From Pseudomonadota bacterium (GTDB lineage: Bacteria > Desulfobacterota > Desulfobulbia > Desulfobulbales > Desulfocapsaceae), in contig JAHJNL010000016.1 of assembly GCA_018820855.1 (NCBI GenBank), positions 1 to 33,149 of the forward strand: a stretch of 33,149 nt of DNA, written 5' to 3'. Below are positions 22,949 to 31,567 of the stretch, piece by piece. The position numbers and the translations under genes are program-made. The stretch's first letter is position 1; every line of letters starts with the position of its first letter. Under the pieces are notes generated by a model. The model made no database searches and was not told the DNA's origin. It was given only the letters and a program-made list of their open reading frames with translations.

Positions 22949-24796
22949 ATGTCGCATCTTCTTACCTGCCAGGGCCTTGGTAAGTCATTCGGAGCCCAGC
23001 GTCTTTTTGTAAATATCAATCTTGTGATTAATGACGGTGACCGGATCGGTCTCATCGGACCAAACGGTAGCGGCAAATCCACTTTTCTCAATCTTGTCTG
23101 TAACCGCATGGATCCTGATGAGGGAAAGATTGTGAGAAGGCGGCATGTGAGGAGCGCCTACCTGGAACAGTCTGACGTCTTCGATGAGCAGGCAAGCGTG
23201 GTGGAGAATCTTCAGGCTGCACTTGATGGTTGTGCTCTTGATGAAACCGAGCGTTATAACAGGGTGCAAGCCTTGCTTTCCCGTGCCGAATTTCCAGATA
23301 CCTCCATCCCAGTGCAACTTCTTTCCGGTGGTTGGCGGAAGAGATTGGCCATTTGTCGCAGTCTGGTGGTGCAGCCGGATATCCTGGTGATGGATGAACC
23401 CACAAACCATCTTGATATCGAAGGCGTGATCTGGTTGGAGAAGATGCTGTCCGGGACTCTTCCGGAAAGCCCCAACGCCTTTCTTCTGGTCAGTCATGAC
23501 CGTCGATTTCTTGAAAACACAGTGAACCGAGTGGTGGAACTGTCTGCAGTCTATCCTGAAGGGTCTCTGCAGGTTGAGGGGGGATACTCTCATTTTCTTA
23601 AGGTCAGGGCTGAGTTTCTGCAACAGCAGCAGCAACTGGAGGAGCGGCTGGCCAACAAGATGCGCCGAGAGGCAGAGTGGCTTAGTCGTGGTCCCAAGGC
23701 CAGGGCCACCAAGGCACGTTATCGTATTGATGAGGCCCATAAGCTCAAAGGTCATCTCTCCGAGGTTAAGAACAGAAACCGGGCCCTGAAACAGGTACGT
23801 ATCGATTTTGATACTACCGGAAGAAAGACAAAAAAACTGTTTGAAGCAATTGGAATAAGTAAGGGCTATGAGGGACGGACGCTCTTTTCCGACCTCGATA
23901 TTGTACTCTCGCCAGGGACCAGGCTTGGACTCCTGGGTAGAAACGGTTGCGGCAAATCCACACTCATGCAGATTATTGCTGGAAGCATTGACGCAACTGG
24001 CCTTAAACCTGATCTTGGAGAGATCAAGCTGGCCCCGGATGTACGAATTGTAAGTTTTGATCAAAAAAGAGAACGCATCGATCCCAATATTACCCTGCGT
24101 CGAGCCCTGGCTCCGGGCGGTGATGCGGTGATGTTTCAGGACAGCTCCTTACATGTGGTTTCCTGGGCACAGCGTTTTCTTTTTCGAGCCGATCAGCTTG
24201 AGACTCCGGTCGGGCAGCTTTCTGGTGGGGAACAGGCACGTATTCTTATTGCTGATCTCATGCGGCAGCCAGCTGACATCCTGCTCTTGGATGAGCCCAC
24301 TAATGATCTTGACATCCCTTCTCTTGATGTCTTGGAAGAGAGCCTTCTCGATTTTCCCGGAGCATTGGTGCTAGTCAGTCATGACCGATTTCTTCTCGAT
24401 TCCGTCTGTGATCAGGTAATTGGCTTTGATGGAAATGGGGGAGTGAGTTACTATGCTGATTATGAACAGTGGCTGGCAGACCTCAAGGGCCTGAAAAATG
24501 AAGAAGCAGGGCGGGCAACGCCTGTTGAAGAGCGTACAAGTGAAAAAAAGAACAAGAGTCGGGTAGGAAAGCTTTCGTATATGGACCAACGGGAGTATGA
24601 GCAGATAGAGGAGAAGATCCAGAAGGCAGAGGAGGAACATGAGCATCTGCAGGTCCTCATGGATGCACCTGAAACCATTTCGGATCCGCAGAAGCTGAAA
24701 ACTGTATGGGAAGACCTGCAACAGGCCCAGCAGCGGGTTGAACAACTCTACGACCGCTGGCATGAGCTGGAAGAGAAAAAACAGAGCGATGGCTAA
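22949..24796 (+). CDS. uup: ABC-F ATPase, Uup-like
   Basis: A 615-residue soluble protein with two ABC domains and no membrane part. Domain 1 has Walker A GPNGSGKST (37-45), signature LLSGGWRKRL and Walker B ILVMDEPTNHLDIEG. A linker (about 220-300) is rich in Gln/Glu/Arg and includes SRGPKARATKARYR, as in ABC-F P-site tRNA-interacting linkers. Domain 2 has GRNGCGKST, QLSGGEQAR and LLLDEPTNDLDIP. The last 90 or so residues form a charged coiled coil (DQREYEQIEEKIQKAEEEHE), which points to Uup rather than EttA. ABC-F proteins act on the ribosome; Uup also affects transposon excision and branched DNA. It is divergent from the M23 operon and stands alone. Confidence 0.92.
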   Translation: MSHLLTCQGLGKSFGAQRLFVNINLVINDGDRIGLIGPNGSGKSTFLNLVCNRMDPDEGKIVRRRHVRSAYLEQSDVFDEQASVVENLQAALDGCALDETERYNRVQALLSRAEFPDTSIPVQLLSGGWRKRLAICRSLVVQPDILVMDEPTNHLDIEGVIWLEKMLSGTLPESPNAFLLVSHDRRFLENTVNRVVELSAVYPEGSLQVEGGYSHFLKVRAEFLQQQQQLEERLANKMRREAEWLSRGPKARATKARYRIDEAHKLKGHLSEVKNRNRALKQVRIDFDTTGRKTKKLFEAIGISKGYEGRTLFSDLDIVLSPGTRLGLLGRNGCGKSTLMQIIAGSIDATGLKPDLGEIKLAPDVRIVSFDQKRERIDPNITLRRALAPGGDAVMFQDSSLHVVSWAQRFLFRADQLETPVGQLSGGEQARILIADLMRQPADILLLDEPTNDLDIPSLDVLEESLLDFPGALVLVSHDRFLLDSVCDQVIGFDGNGGVSYYADYEQWLADLKGLKNEEAGRATPVEERTSEKKNKSRVGKLSYMDQREYEQIEEKIQKAEEEHEHLQVLMDAPETISDPQKLKTVWEDLQQAQQRVEQLYDRWHELEEKKQSDG

Positions 24797-24855
24797 GGAC
24801 TGATGGTGTGTCCCAGCGCAACGTTTTTCTCGATTGTTGGAAGCCCTGCTAAGGG

Positions 24856-25197
24856 TTAGTCGAAGGTATTATTCAGGACTTTACCCCTATTTGCATAGCA
24901 GAGTTTTTTTTGCAGAGGTTGTGATGGATACTTCTTGCAAATCCCGGGTCTAGCTTCATAAACACCGCAAGAATAATTGCCATTTTTCCCGTTCAAGAAA
25001 AAACAATCTCCATTTGCTTTAAATTGTAAAAAATATTCTTCAACTACTTTGCCTTTTGGGTTCGTAAAAAGAGCAAAATGCAGTGTTGTTAACTTTTCTA
25101 ACAAGCTGATATCATTTACAGATAATTCTACAAAAGGGTAATTCTTACAGCATTCGCCACATTTTTTACATATTTCTGGCGATATAGTATTCTTCAT
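24856..25197 (-). CDS. YkgJ-family cysteine-cluster protein
   Basis: A 113-residue protein with the N-terminal motif CKKCGECCKN (Cys10, 13, 16, 17) and later Cys residues in GDCFFLNGKNGNYSCGVYEARPGICKKYP. This is the YkgJ (UPF0153) pattern, thought to bind zinc or an Fe-S cluster; a molecular function has not been established. A+T-rich, and no recognisable ribosome site precedes the ATG. It follows the RluA-type gene on the same strand but probably has its own promoter. Confidence 0.85.
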   Translation of the reverse strand: MKNTISPEICKKCGECCKNYPFVELSVNDISLLEKLTTLHFALFTNPKGKVVEEYFLQFKANGDCFFLNGKNGNYSCGVYEARPGICKKYPSQPLQKKLCYANRGKVLNNTFD

Positions 25198-25252
25198 AGT
25201 TTGATAACTTTTGTTTATTTTATATGTGCTTTGGGGAAGATTTATTCCGTTA

Positions 25253-25990
25253 CTAAGTAGTTAGAAGTGAATTGAAATAGGCAGGGATTTTTGTTTCAAA
25301 GCTCATCTCTTCTTTTGTATGAGGATGCAGCAATGTTATAGAGAACGCATGGAGTGTAAGTCTCTTAATACCCTTTGCCTTTTCTTTTCCCCCATATGTT
25401 TTATCTCCGGCTACAGGGCACCCTTTCTCCGCAAAATGGACCCGGATCTGGTTTTTCCTCCCTGTCAGGAGGTCTATTTCAAGCAGACTGAAATTCCCTG
25501 CTTCCCTCAGAACTTTATAACCGGTTTTGGCCAGCTTACCTTTTTCTGGATCAGTAACAGAATACATTTTATGAATACTGTTTTCAGCAAGGTAAGAAGT
25601 TATTATTCCTTCCTTTTCTGGCAACGTTCCATGCACTACGGCATAGTATTTTTTCTTGAATTTCGGCCACTCTTCCTGAAGATAATGCTTGGCCTTTGCA
25701 TTTTTAGCAAAAACGAGAATCCCGGAAGTGTCTCTATCCAGACGATGCACAATAAATACCCGGTTTTTTGATTTCTGAATCCCTTTGCGCACGTAATCAG
25801 TTAAACGATAATATGCTGTATTTTCTTTGTCTTTCTCAGTTCCCACTGTCAAAAGACCGTTCACTTTCTCCACGACCAGGATATCACGATCTTCATAGAG
25901 GATAGTAAGTCCTCGGGGTTGGTATTTTTTGGGGGGGCTTTTAAATTGTTTCTGACTTTCACGCATAATAGTTGCTTTTTGCTCCTCCAC
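25253..25990 (-). CDS. RluA-family RNA pseudouridine synthase
   Basis: A 245-residue enzyme isomerising uridine to pseudouridine in rRNA or tRNA. The catalytic motif HRLDRDTSG (82-90, Asp85) is intact. The fold blocks GLTILYEDRDILVVEKVNGL, YYAVVHGTL, SLLEIDLLTGRKNQIRVHF and GDKTYGG follow in order. There is no S4 domain, so it belongs with the single-domain RluA/TruC-type proteins; the target base is not predictable. The longest frame starts with GTG; ATG 25966 (MRESQKQFKS) is an equally plausible start eight residues in. Confidence 0.9.
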   Translation of the reverse strand: MEEQKATIMRESQKQFKSPPKKYQPRGLTILYEDRDILVVEKVNGLLTVGTEKDKENTAYYRLTDYVRKGIQKSKNRVFIVHRLDRDTSGILVFAKNAKAKHYLQEEWPKFKKKYYAVVHGTLPEKEGIITSYLAENSIHKMYSVTDPEKGKLAKTGYKVLREAGNFSLLEIDLLTGRKNQIRVHFAEKGCPVAGDKTYGGKEKAKGIKRLTLHAFSITLLHPHTKEEMSFETKIPAYFNSLLTT

Positions 25991-26243
25991 TGTGAAACGG
26001 TTTTCCTGTATTTTTATTCAAAAACCTTCATATATACACTCTTGATGAGTCTTCTGCGATCTTTACATTGTCAAATCGCTTTAATTCTTATTTCCTACTT
26101 AATTCTGGTAATTGCATATCTGCTGCTGATATTGAATAAATAGGTCTGTGTGTATGTGTTGATGTGACCTTGGCAAAGGTAACGGGGTGAACTTCCTGTT
26201 GCGATTTCTCTAAGGCAGGGAGAGAAGGGGCGGTGACAAGCTC
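25991..26243. other. Intergenic region without recognisable features
   Basis: About 250 bases between two minus-strand genes. Only short palindromes are present (ACCTT-GGCA-AAGGT near 26167, TCTCT/AGAGA near 26206), the latter possibly part of the terminator of the DUF2293 gene. No gene is convincing. Confidence 0.5.
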
Positions 26244-26915
26244 TCAGGCCAATGCCTTTTTCAGGGGGCAATTTTCCGTGAGTTCCTGCCCCTGGCGATA
26301 GGTCTTCAGTATTTCGACAGATTTTGCGGCTAGCTTCCTGCGGACCTCTCTTCTTCTTCCCTTTATCCGTGCAATACTCATTGAGTCGTAGGCCGTAGTC
26401 TGGTGGCGCATCCAAGCGATAACCGCCGCCTCTGCACGTCTGGCAATGGGGATTCGTTCGGTTCTTGCCACCGTACCGCTCCCGACCGGGGTTGCATGTG
26501 CGGTGATTTTTTCCGCCAGAAGTGCGGCCTCATTCTGATATCTTGGATGAAAATCGAGGAATTCGACGACCTCTGTAAAAAATTCGCCGACATACGCCTT
26601 ATGTTTGGTCTCGCGTCTGCTAAGATCCATCTCTCGCCGTCTGCTGTATTCAGGAGTTGCGCGCTTGGCCTCGATCTCTTTTTGTGATGCCAGGATGTGT
26701 GCTTCTTTGGCCCATATCCCCTTTGAAATTAATCTCTTGCCTTTGCGCACCTGCACGACCCAGGTCTCGCCCTTGGCCTTTACATTTCTGGTTATTGCTG
26801 CGTCTCCTGCCGGAAGAAAAGCCCAGTCTTCCGGAGGGGTAAGCCGTTCGCCCGAATCCAAGAGGACGGTCCCTTGGATTCGACTAGGCAGTACTGTACG
26901 ATGGGTATGGGTCAT
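26244..26915 (-). CDS. DUF2293 domain protein
   Basis: A 223-residue soluble, basic protein. The block WVVQVRKGKRLISKGIWA is followed by a long charged region and a helical C-terminus, EFLDFHPRYQNEAALLAEKITAHAT then AEAAVIAWMRHQTTAYDSM. This matches what I remember of bacterial DUF2293 proteins, including the FHPxYP-like and AVIAWxRHQTTxYD motifs. The very C-terminus (RIKGRRREVRRKLAAKSVEIL) is highly basic, suggesting nucleic-acid binding. Function unknown. AAGGGG precedes the ATG by about 12 bases. Confidence 0.8.
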   Translation of the reverse strand: MTHTHRTVLPSRIQGTVLLDSGERLTPPEDWAFLPAGDAAITRNVKAKGETWVVQVRKGKRLISKGIWAKEAHILASQKEIEAKRATPEYSRRREMDLSRRETKHKAYVGEFFTEVVEFLDFHPRYQNEAALLAEKITAHATPVGSGTVARTERIPIARRAEAAVIAWMRHQTTAYDSMSIARIKGRRREVRRKLAAKSVEILKTYRQGQELTENCPLKKALA

Positions 26916-26996
26916 AATTGAGATAGCCCCTTATAACCGGGGCTGATTCCTTGTGTATTGTTGCAATTTAGGACAATATGATTATTTGAATCCTAA

Positions 26997-27395
26997 TCAT
27001 CCTCCGGCACGTTTGACTGTGTAGCCAAGTTTGCCTAATTCTCTTTCCAGTAGATCCCTGTGGTCCCCCTGAATTTCGATGATACCATTCTTCACACTGC
27101 CGCCACTTCCACACTTTTGTTTAAGGGCTTTTGCAATTTCTTTCAGTCCCTCATTCTTCAGAGAAACGCCAGTTATCAAGGTTACGCCTTTTCCTTTTCT
27201 CCCCTTTGTTTCTCTCATTAACCTGACAATACCGTCGTTTTCGGGAGTCGATTGCTTTTCCCGGCAAGTGCATTTTGCTGCAGGGTGATGACAGTCGGGA
27301 CACATCTTACCAAATTCGGTCGAATACACTGAGCCGGTACCCTTGTTGCGAGCATTTATTCCCATATTGTCAGTCTCGTTTTTTTTGCTTTTCAT
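26997..27395 (-). CDS. yciH: YciH / SUI1-domain translation factor homologue
   Basis: A 132-residue protein with a Cys-rich N-terminal knuckle (CPDCHHPAAKCTC, Cys32/35/42/44) and a C-terminal SUI1 (eIF1-like) domain. The domain includes GKGVTLITGV, LKEIAKALKQKCGSGGSVK and GIIEIQGDHRDLLERELGKLGY. Bacterial YciH is reported to influence initiation fidelity and leaderless-mRNA translation by binding the 30S subunit. The start could also be ATG 27365 (MGINARNKG), ten residues later; neither has a strong ribosome site. Confidence 0.92.
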   Translation of the reverse strand: MKSKKNETDNMGINARNKGTGSVYSTEFGKMCPDCHHPAAKCTCREKQSTPENDGIVRLMRETKGRKGKGVTLITGVSLKNEGLKEIAKALKQKCGSGGSVKNGIIEIQGDHRDLLERELGKLGYTVKRAGG

Positions 27396-27581
27396 TCGGT
27401 TGCGAATTCATCGTTGAGAAAGTAAACAATCTGCTTCAAGAGTATAGTGGCCTGGGTTGACAATCCGGCAAATAGAGCCGGATCTGGTTATTGGAGAGAG
27501 CACAACATGAAGATGACTAACGCGTTGCGCAAGCTATTGCCAAGGTAATCAATCCTCTTTCTCTTTAATGGGTCAGATAAT

Positions 27582-28421
27582 CTAATTTTTTACTGCAATG
27601 ACTGCGAACTCAGAGTTGTTTTTCGAATACCCGGAACCTGCCACGTCATCAAAAAAGGCCTGAGCCCTGAAGCCGGAATCCTGCAGTTCACTTATCAGCA
27701 TCGCTTCACTGAAATACTGTAACCAGTTATAAATAACTTTAGATCCTTCCTCTTCAATGATTGTGTATTTATCAAGGACTACTTTCTCGCGCTCATATTT
27801 GAAGGTGTTCAGGAATCCGTAGTAATCATTTTTTGACCAGAATCCCTGTAGTTGCTTCTGCTCATACAATGATATTTCAGTCCGTTCAGCAAAAGCCTTT
27901 AAGGAGTAGGTGTCCAGTAATACCTGCCCGTCCTTTTTCAGTATCCTGTGAAATTTTGTCAGCAGAGCTTTTCGTTGTACAGGGCTCAATGCGCAAAAAT
28001 CACACATAATCAGAGTAATGAGGTCATATTGTTCTTCAGGGTTGTACTCCAGGTAATTTTGATGGATATAATTGATGAGTAACTTTTCATTTATGGCGTA
28101 TATTCTCGCGTATTCAAGAGAGCGTTTTGAAAAGTCAACACCTGTTACCTTGGCGCCTTTACGCGCTAAACCGGATGTATAGAGACCTGGGCCGCACCCG
28201 AAATCACATATTTTGGTCTGCTCTCCAACGGAGAAATGAGTACTGATCCAATCTATTGATTTGTCAATAAATACCTTATTTCGTGAAGCCAAATCGACAT
28301 CTTCATTGAGATGATAAGAAAGCATTTGTTCTGAGGTGTGTGGGGTTGCCCACAATGAATCCGCCGTATAAAATTCAAAAGGCTTAGGTTTCTGATTAAT
28401 TTCTTTTAACTGTGCATACAT
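27582..28421 (-). CDS. Class I SAM-dependent methyltransferase
   Basis: The 279-residue protein has SAM motif I ICDFGCGPG (71-79), acidic motif II VTGVDFSKRSLEYA, and LITLIMCDFCALSP plus the ILKKDGQVLLDTYS beta-strand of the UbiE/Methyltransf_11/25 group. The N-terminal 55 residues (FYTADSLWATPHTSEQMLSYHLN) and C-terminal EAMLISELQDSGF, AFFDDVAG are family-specific. I recall similar proteins annotated only as methyltransferases, so the substrate (small molecule rather than RNA) is open. It follows a 22-codon ORF and a hairpin that together look like a regulatory leader. Confidence 0.85.
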   Translation of the reverse strand: MYAQLKEINQKPKPFEFYTADSLWATPHTSEQMLSYHLNEDVDLASRNKVFIDKSIDWISTHFSVGEQTKICDFGCGPGLYTSGLARKGAKVTGVDFSKRSLEYARIYAINEKLLINYIHQNYLEYNPEEQYDLITLIMCDFCALSPVQRKALLTKFHRILKKDGQVLLDTYSLKAFAERTEISLYEQKQLQGFWSKNDYYGFLNTFKYEREKVVLDKYTIIEEEGSKVIYNWLQYFSEAMLISELQDSGFRAQAFFDDVAGSGYSKNNSEFAVIAVKN

Positions 28422-28457
28422 GATATGGTGTCACCAAAAAAATCATTAAGGTCTATT

Positions 28458-28509
28458 CAGTGACAATTGATTTCTCAGCCCACAATGGCCTTGTTCTTAA
28501 TTGTCACTG
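28458..28509. repeat. 11-bp perfect inverted repeat between the short ORF and the methyltransferase
   Basis: CAGTGACAATT (28458-28468) is the exact reverse complement of AATTGTCACTG (28499-28509), with a G·T and an A-T pair continuing inward. On the minus-strand transcript the hairpin contains the last two-thirds of the 22-codon ORF, including its stop, and is followed about 15 nt later by seven U's just before the methyltransferase start. It could be an attenuator, a translation-coupled switch, or a DNA operator. Confidence 0.6.
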
Positions 28510-28543
28510 CCTCTGTCATGGTATTTTTGCAGTAAGATTTCAT
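28475..28543 (-). CDS. Short ORF (22 codons) with perfect Shine-Dalgarno, possible leader peptide
   Basis: AAGGAGGTGAT, the full complement of the 16S rRNA 3' end, lies four bases before ATG 28543. The peptide begins MKSYCKNTMTEAV and ends NKAIVG, with one Cys and no hydrophobic stretch. The ORF stops 53 bases before the methyltransferase ATG, and its 3' part lies inside an inverted repeat. The ribosome site is by far the strongest in this half of the window, which makes translation likely. It may be a regulatory leader peptide, a truncated gene or a small peptide substrate; the sequence matches nothing I know. Confidence 0.5.
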   Translation of the reverse strand: MKSYCKNTMTEAVTIKNKAIVG

Positions 28544-28636
28544 GAATATCACCTCCTTGTTGTCAATTAGTCTAAGAAAAATGCCTCAAACAACTTGCAT
28601 AAGAGTGCGCAAAGTGCGCACCCGTCGCATAGACTA

Positions 28637-30211
28637 TCATTGCAGGATCTGTTTTTCAACAGCTCTGATAGCATCTGCGGCAGAGCTGGTTATACCGCCT
28701 GTATAGCCGGAACCTTCGCCTATTGGATACAGATTTTTTGTAGTTACGGATTCATAATTTTCATCGCGTGTGATCCGTACCGGCGAGGAGGTTCTGGTCT
28801 CCGCACCGAGCAATAGCGCCTGGTTTGACACAAATAAGGGAACCTCTTTTTTCCATTTGTGAAAGGCGGCCCGTAACTCGTTGATCACAAATGCAGGAAA
28901 TATCTCTTGCATATCAGCAGAAACAGCCCCCATCTTATATGAGTTTACCGGAATGCCTGCAGAGCTATTCTCGCCTAAAAAATGCATCAAATTCTGGGCC
29001 GGGACTTTCCAGCTTCCGCCGCCGGCTTTGAAGGCCTTGCGCTCAATATCCATTTGAAAGTCTATCCCGGCAAGTGGACTGGCTGATTTATAATCATTGG
29101 CGTGACAACTTACCACCAGCGCTGCATTTGAAAATGGTGATGACCTGCGGGAGTAGCTCATCCCATTTAAAACCAGCATGTCTTGTTCGGATGAAGCATT
29201 CACTACTTCACCTCCAGGGCACATACAGAAGGTATACACCCCTCTGCGGATTTTTCGATCAGTATAATTGAGAGAATATGTGGCGGCCCCTAAGCCTGGG
29301 AAATTTAAATATTTATCGCCATATCGAATAAGGTTTATTGTTTCAACAGGATGCTCAATTCTCACGCCAACAGAAATCGGCCTCTGTTCAATGGCAATAC
29401 CTTTTTTATGCATCATCTCAACTGTATCGCGGGCAGAATGTCCTAATGCAATATAGATATTTGAAGAGAGATATTCTCTTTCACCATTTATTGTGATTCC
29501 AGATGCCTTACCCTCTGAGACCAGGATGTCTGTCATTTTTGAGCCATAATGTATTTCACCGCCTCTCTCAAGGATATAGAGCCTTATATTGCGGACTATC
29601 TTGCATAACACATCGGTTCCTAAATGGGGTTTGCTGATATATGCAATTTCTTCAGGTGCACCAAATTTAACAAAGCTTTGCAGCACGCGATTTACATAGC
29701 TTGTATTATTGTTTCTCCTGGAAAACAGCTTGCCGTCCGAGTATGAACCGGCACCACCTTCGCCAAATTGGATATTTGATTCAGGATTCAGCTCTCTTTC
29801 CCTTATAAATTTTTGCACATCAACGGAACGTTCCTCTAGCTTTTTCCCGCGTTCAAAGATTAAAGGTTTACACCCATAATCAATAAGTTCAAGAGCGGCA
29901 AACATTCCGGCAGGACCGAAACCTACTATCAGCGGTCTATCCTTGCTCTTTATCGTTTTTTTATCAGCTGGTATTTGGTTTATGTATATGGGGAAGTTTT
30001 TCTTGTTTGCAAAACTGTTGCGCGTGCTGACAACGAGCGAAATTTTGTAAAAAAACTGTTCTTGATTTCTCAGATCAAGTGATTTGCTGAGAATTTTGAC
30101 AATGGATATATTCCCTTTTCCGGTTTTTAGCTTTTCTGCAGCGGCTTTTACATATTCCTCCATTCCGTCTTTCTCAATGGGGATTTGTAAATTGCAAATT
30201 ATGAGATCCAA
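28637..30211 (-). CDS. COG2509-type FAD-dependent dehydrogenase
   Basis: I place the start at TTG 30211 because AAAGGAG lies seven bases before it and the family normally begins with a short strand like LDLIICNLQIPIE. The longer frame (TTG 30316) has no ribosome site and would add 35 residues. The 524-residue product has an N-terminal alpha/beta module, then the FAD site GFGPAGMFAALEL (97-109) and FERGKKLEER. FGEGGAGSYSDGKLF is the hallmark of COG2509, with a second flavin block YPIGEGSGYTGGITSSAADA near the end. These proteins are widespread flavoproteins of unproven reaction, distantly like HI0933/BaiN reductases. Cytosolic. No partner is adjacent. Confidence 0.88.
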   Translation of the reverse strand: MDLIICNLQIPIEKDGMEEYVKAAAEKLKTGKGNISIVKILSKSLDLRNQEQFFYKISLVVSTRNSFANKKNFPIYINQIPADKKTIKSKDRPLIVGFGPAGMFAALELIDYGCKPLIFERGKKLEERSVDVQKFIRERELNPESNIQFGEGGAGSYSDGKLFSRRNNNTSYVNRVLQSFVKFGAPEEIAYISKPHLGTDVLCKIVRNIRLYILERGGEIHYGSKMTDILVSEGKASGITINGEREYLSSNIYIALGHSARDTVEMMHKKGIAIEQRPISVGVRIEHPVETINLIRYGDKYLNFPGLGAATYSLNYTDRKIRRGVYTFCMCPGGEVVNASSEQDMLVLNGMSYSRRSSPFSNAALVVSCHANDYKSASPLAGIDFQMDIERKAFKAGGGSWKVPAQNLMHFLGENSSAGIPVNSYKMGAVSADMQEIFPAFVINELRAAFHKWKKEVPLFVSNQALLLGAETRTSSPVRITRDENYESVTTKNLYPIGEGSGYTGGITSSAADAIRAVEKQILQ

Positions 30212-30360
30212 AAGAACGCTCCTTTCTCTCTGTTTTATCGGCTCAGGGCAATAACGGTACATCCGAAGCTTATGGGAAATCAACTGATTCGTCTCAGCTT
30301 CGCCCAGGAAAGACAAAGAAGGTGCCTTTAGTGGGTGTCTTCACTGTTACGATGTGTCTA

Positions 30361-30792
30361 TTAGGAAACTTTTTCCCAATATTCTATATTTCCAGAAACT
30401 TGAACAAATACAGGGTGAAGTTTGATTGTTTGTATAGCTCTTAGCAGGTTGTGTCGGTTCGGATCTCTTTTTTGTAGTTTGCCCAATAGATGGTTGAACT
30501 CATATTCAACCTGTTTGTCTGTGACAGGAATTTTACTTTTGATATTTTTATTAATTATTTTACTTCGGTCGAAGTTGTAGCCTCTTCTCTTGGCCTCATC
30601 GCTCACATGTCTCAAATAACTGGCGATGGCTCCTGCGGGATTATTTGTATTTTTAAACCGTAACAATTGGGGATGGTTTTTATATCCCTTTGTGTCTCCG
30701 AGTAATACTTTTTGAGCAAGAAGGCCTTCTCGCCATAGTGCAACTAAACCTTTTGAGTCTAAATAAGAAGTATGTATAGACCAAAGTCTCAT
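30361..30792 (-). CDS. Pyrimidine-dimer DNA glycosylase, T4 endonuclease V family
   Basis: I start at ATG 30792 (MRLWSIHTSYLDSKG; 143 residues), where bacterial members begin; the longer frame adds 26 unsupported residues. The motif ALWREGLLAQKVL (18-30) aligns its RE with the YRE of T4 endonuclease V, so Glu22 corresponds to catalytic Glu23. KGYKNHPQLLRFK and EAKRRGYNFDRSKI follow. T4 endonuclease V incises cyclobutane dimers using its N-terminal Thr2 amine. Here residue 2 is Arg, after which the initiator Met is normally kept, so the mechanism may differ and the activity is by family only. Confidence 0.78.
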   Translation of the reverse strand: MRLWSIHTSYLDSKGLVALWREGLLAQKVLLGDTKGYKNHPQLLRFKNTNNPAGAIASYLRHVSDEAKRRGYNFDRSKIINKNIKSKIPVTDKQVEYEFNHLLGKLQKRDPNRHNLLRAIQTIKLHPVFVQVSGNIEYWEKVS

Positions 30793-30901
30793 GTCTGATC
30801 TTCTTGTAACATAATGATTTGTCTGGAGATGCTTGGACGCAGCGACAGCGTAAGAGAGGCTTCCCGCCAAATTGAAGTAGAGAGAGCCTTCTGCTTTTGA
30901 A

Positions 30902-31438
30902 TTAAAAGTTGTTCAATACCTGTTGAATAATTTGTTTTTGAAGGTCAAAATCTTTTGGACTTAAGACATCAATCACGACATCTCCCTTGATGGCAATCAT
31001 ACGTTCAAAACGATTGTCGCCCGCCCAAAAAGCCTCGTCACCGATATCTGCAAGAACATCAACTGTGGAGATGGATTCAAAGCCTTTTCTTATCTTGTTA
31101 AATTCTGTACGTGCTTTATCTGGATTGTTGTGAACATAAGTGACATAGTTGATAATTTTCAGGAAATTTGATTTTGACCTGACGGCGCAACTATATGGAT
31201 GGATCTTATAAATATTTTTCTTCAGATCATCGGGGGAAATCATTAGATCGCTGCTACTTATCTGGATATCATCAATGGATACACCCAAAATGATGGCAGC
31301 TTTTTCAAGCGTAATGCCGCTACAGCGGTTGGTGTCGGTATTCTCTGCTGCAAGGATGTTAGAGGTATTAGTCAGTAGGCCCAGAGTCAAAGAGAGTATT
31401 GAAATTATCGAGAGTTGCAGTAATCGTGTGAGTTGCAT
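30902..31438 (-). CDS. Exported protein of unknown function
   Basis: ATG 31438 (MQLTRLLQLSIISILS) is preferred because GAGGGA lies eight or so bases before it; the frame itself opens at TTG 31453. The 178-residue product has a Sec signal peptide (basic n-region, LLQLSIISILSLTLGLL core, cleavage near ILAAEN). The mature part is a single soluble domain with two Cys residues (RCSG, YSCAV) that could form a disulfide. A GDEAFWAGDNRFERMIAIKGDVVIDV segment near the end resembles the strand-rich part of small periplasmic lipoprotein-like domains. No family recognised. Confidence 0.75.
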   Translation of the reverse strand: MQLTRLLQLSIISILSLTLGLLTNTSNILAAENTDTNRCSGITLEKAAIILGVSIDDIQISSSDLMISPDDLKKNIYKIHPYSCAVRSKSNFLKIINYVTYVHNNPDKARTEFNKIRKGFESISTVDVLADIGDEAFWAGDNRFERMIAIKGDVVIDVLSPKDFDLQKQIIQQVLNNF

Positions 31439-31477
31439 CGTAATTTCCCTCAAATGGTGAATTCAAACTGTACAAAT

Positions 31478-31522
31478 AAAAAAGGAGGCAGAATTGTTAT
31501 GAAAAATTCCGCCTCCTTTTTT
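31478..31522 (-). terminator. Strong terminator of the 31568-31819 gene
   Basis: AAAAAAGGAGGCAGAATT (31478-31495) and AATTCCGCCTCCTTTTTT (31505-31522) pair at 17 of 18 positions. Read on the minus strand the hairpin ends in six T's from the stem itself, and it would work on both strands. It separates two small minus-strand genes. Confidence 0.85.
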
Positions 31523-31567
31523 CCTGTAATTAATCCTGTGTGGTCGACTGATGTTAGCAGTCGCTGG

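Noticed and set aside
22985-24064. 359-codon minus-strand frame opposite the ABC-F gene
   Set aside because: Shadow of a fully motif-supported ABC-F gene.
26095-26415. 106-codon minus-strand frame overlapping the DUF2293 gene
   Set aside because: Overlaps the 3' half of a better-supported gene in another frame and has low-complexity basic composition.
27507-27548. 13-codon plus-strand ORF with a GGAGAG site
   Set aside because: Too short, isolated on the opposite strand from all neighbours and with no downstream gene to regulate.
30212-30316. 35-residue N-terminal extension of the COG2509 flavoprotein
   Set aside because: Starts at TTG without a ribosome site, whereas TTG 30211 has AAAGGAG at ideal spacing and matches where the family begins.
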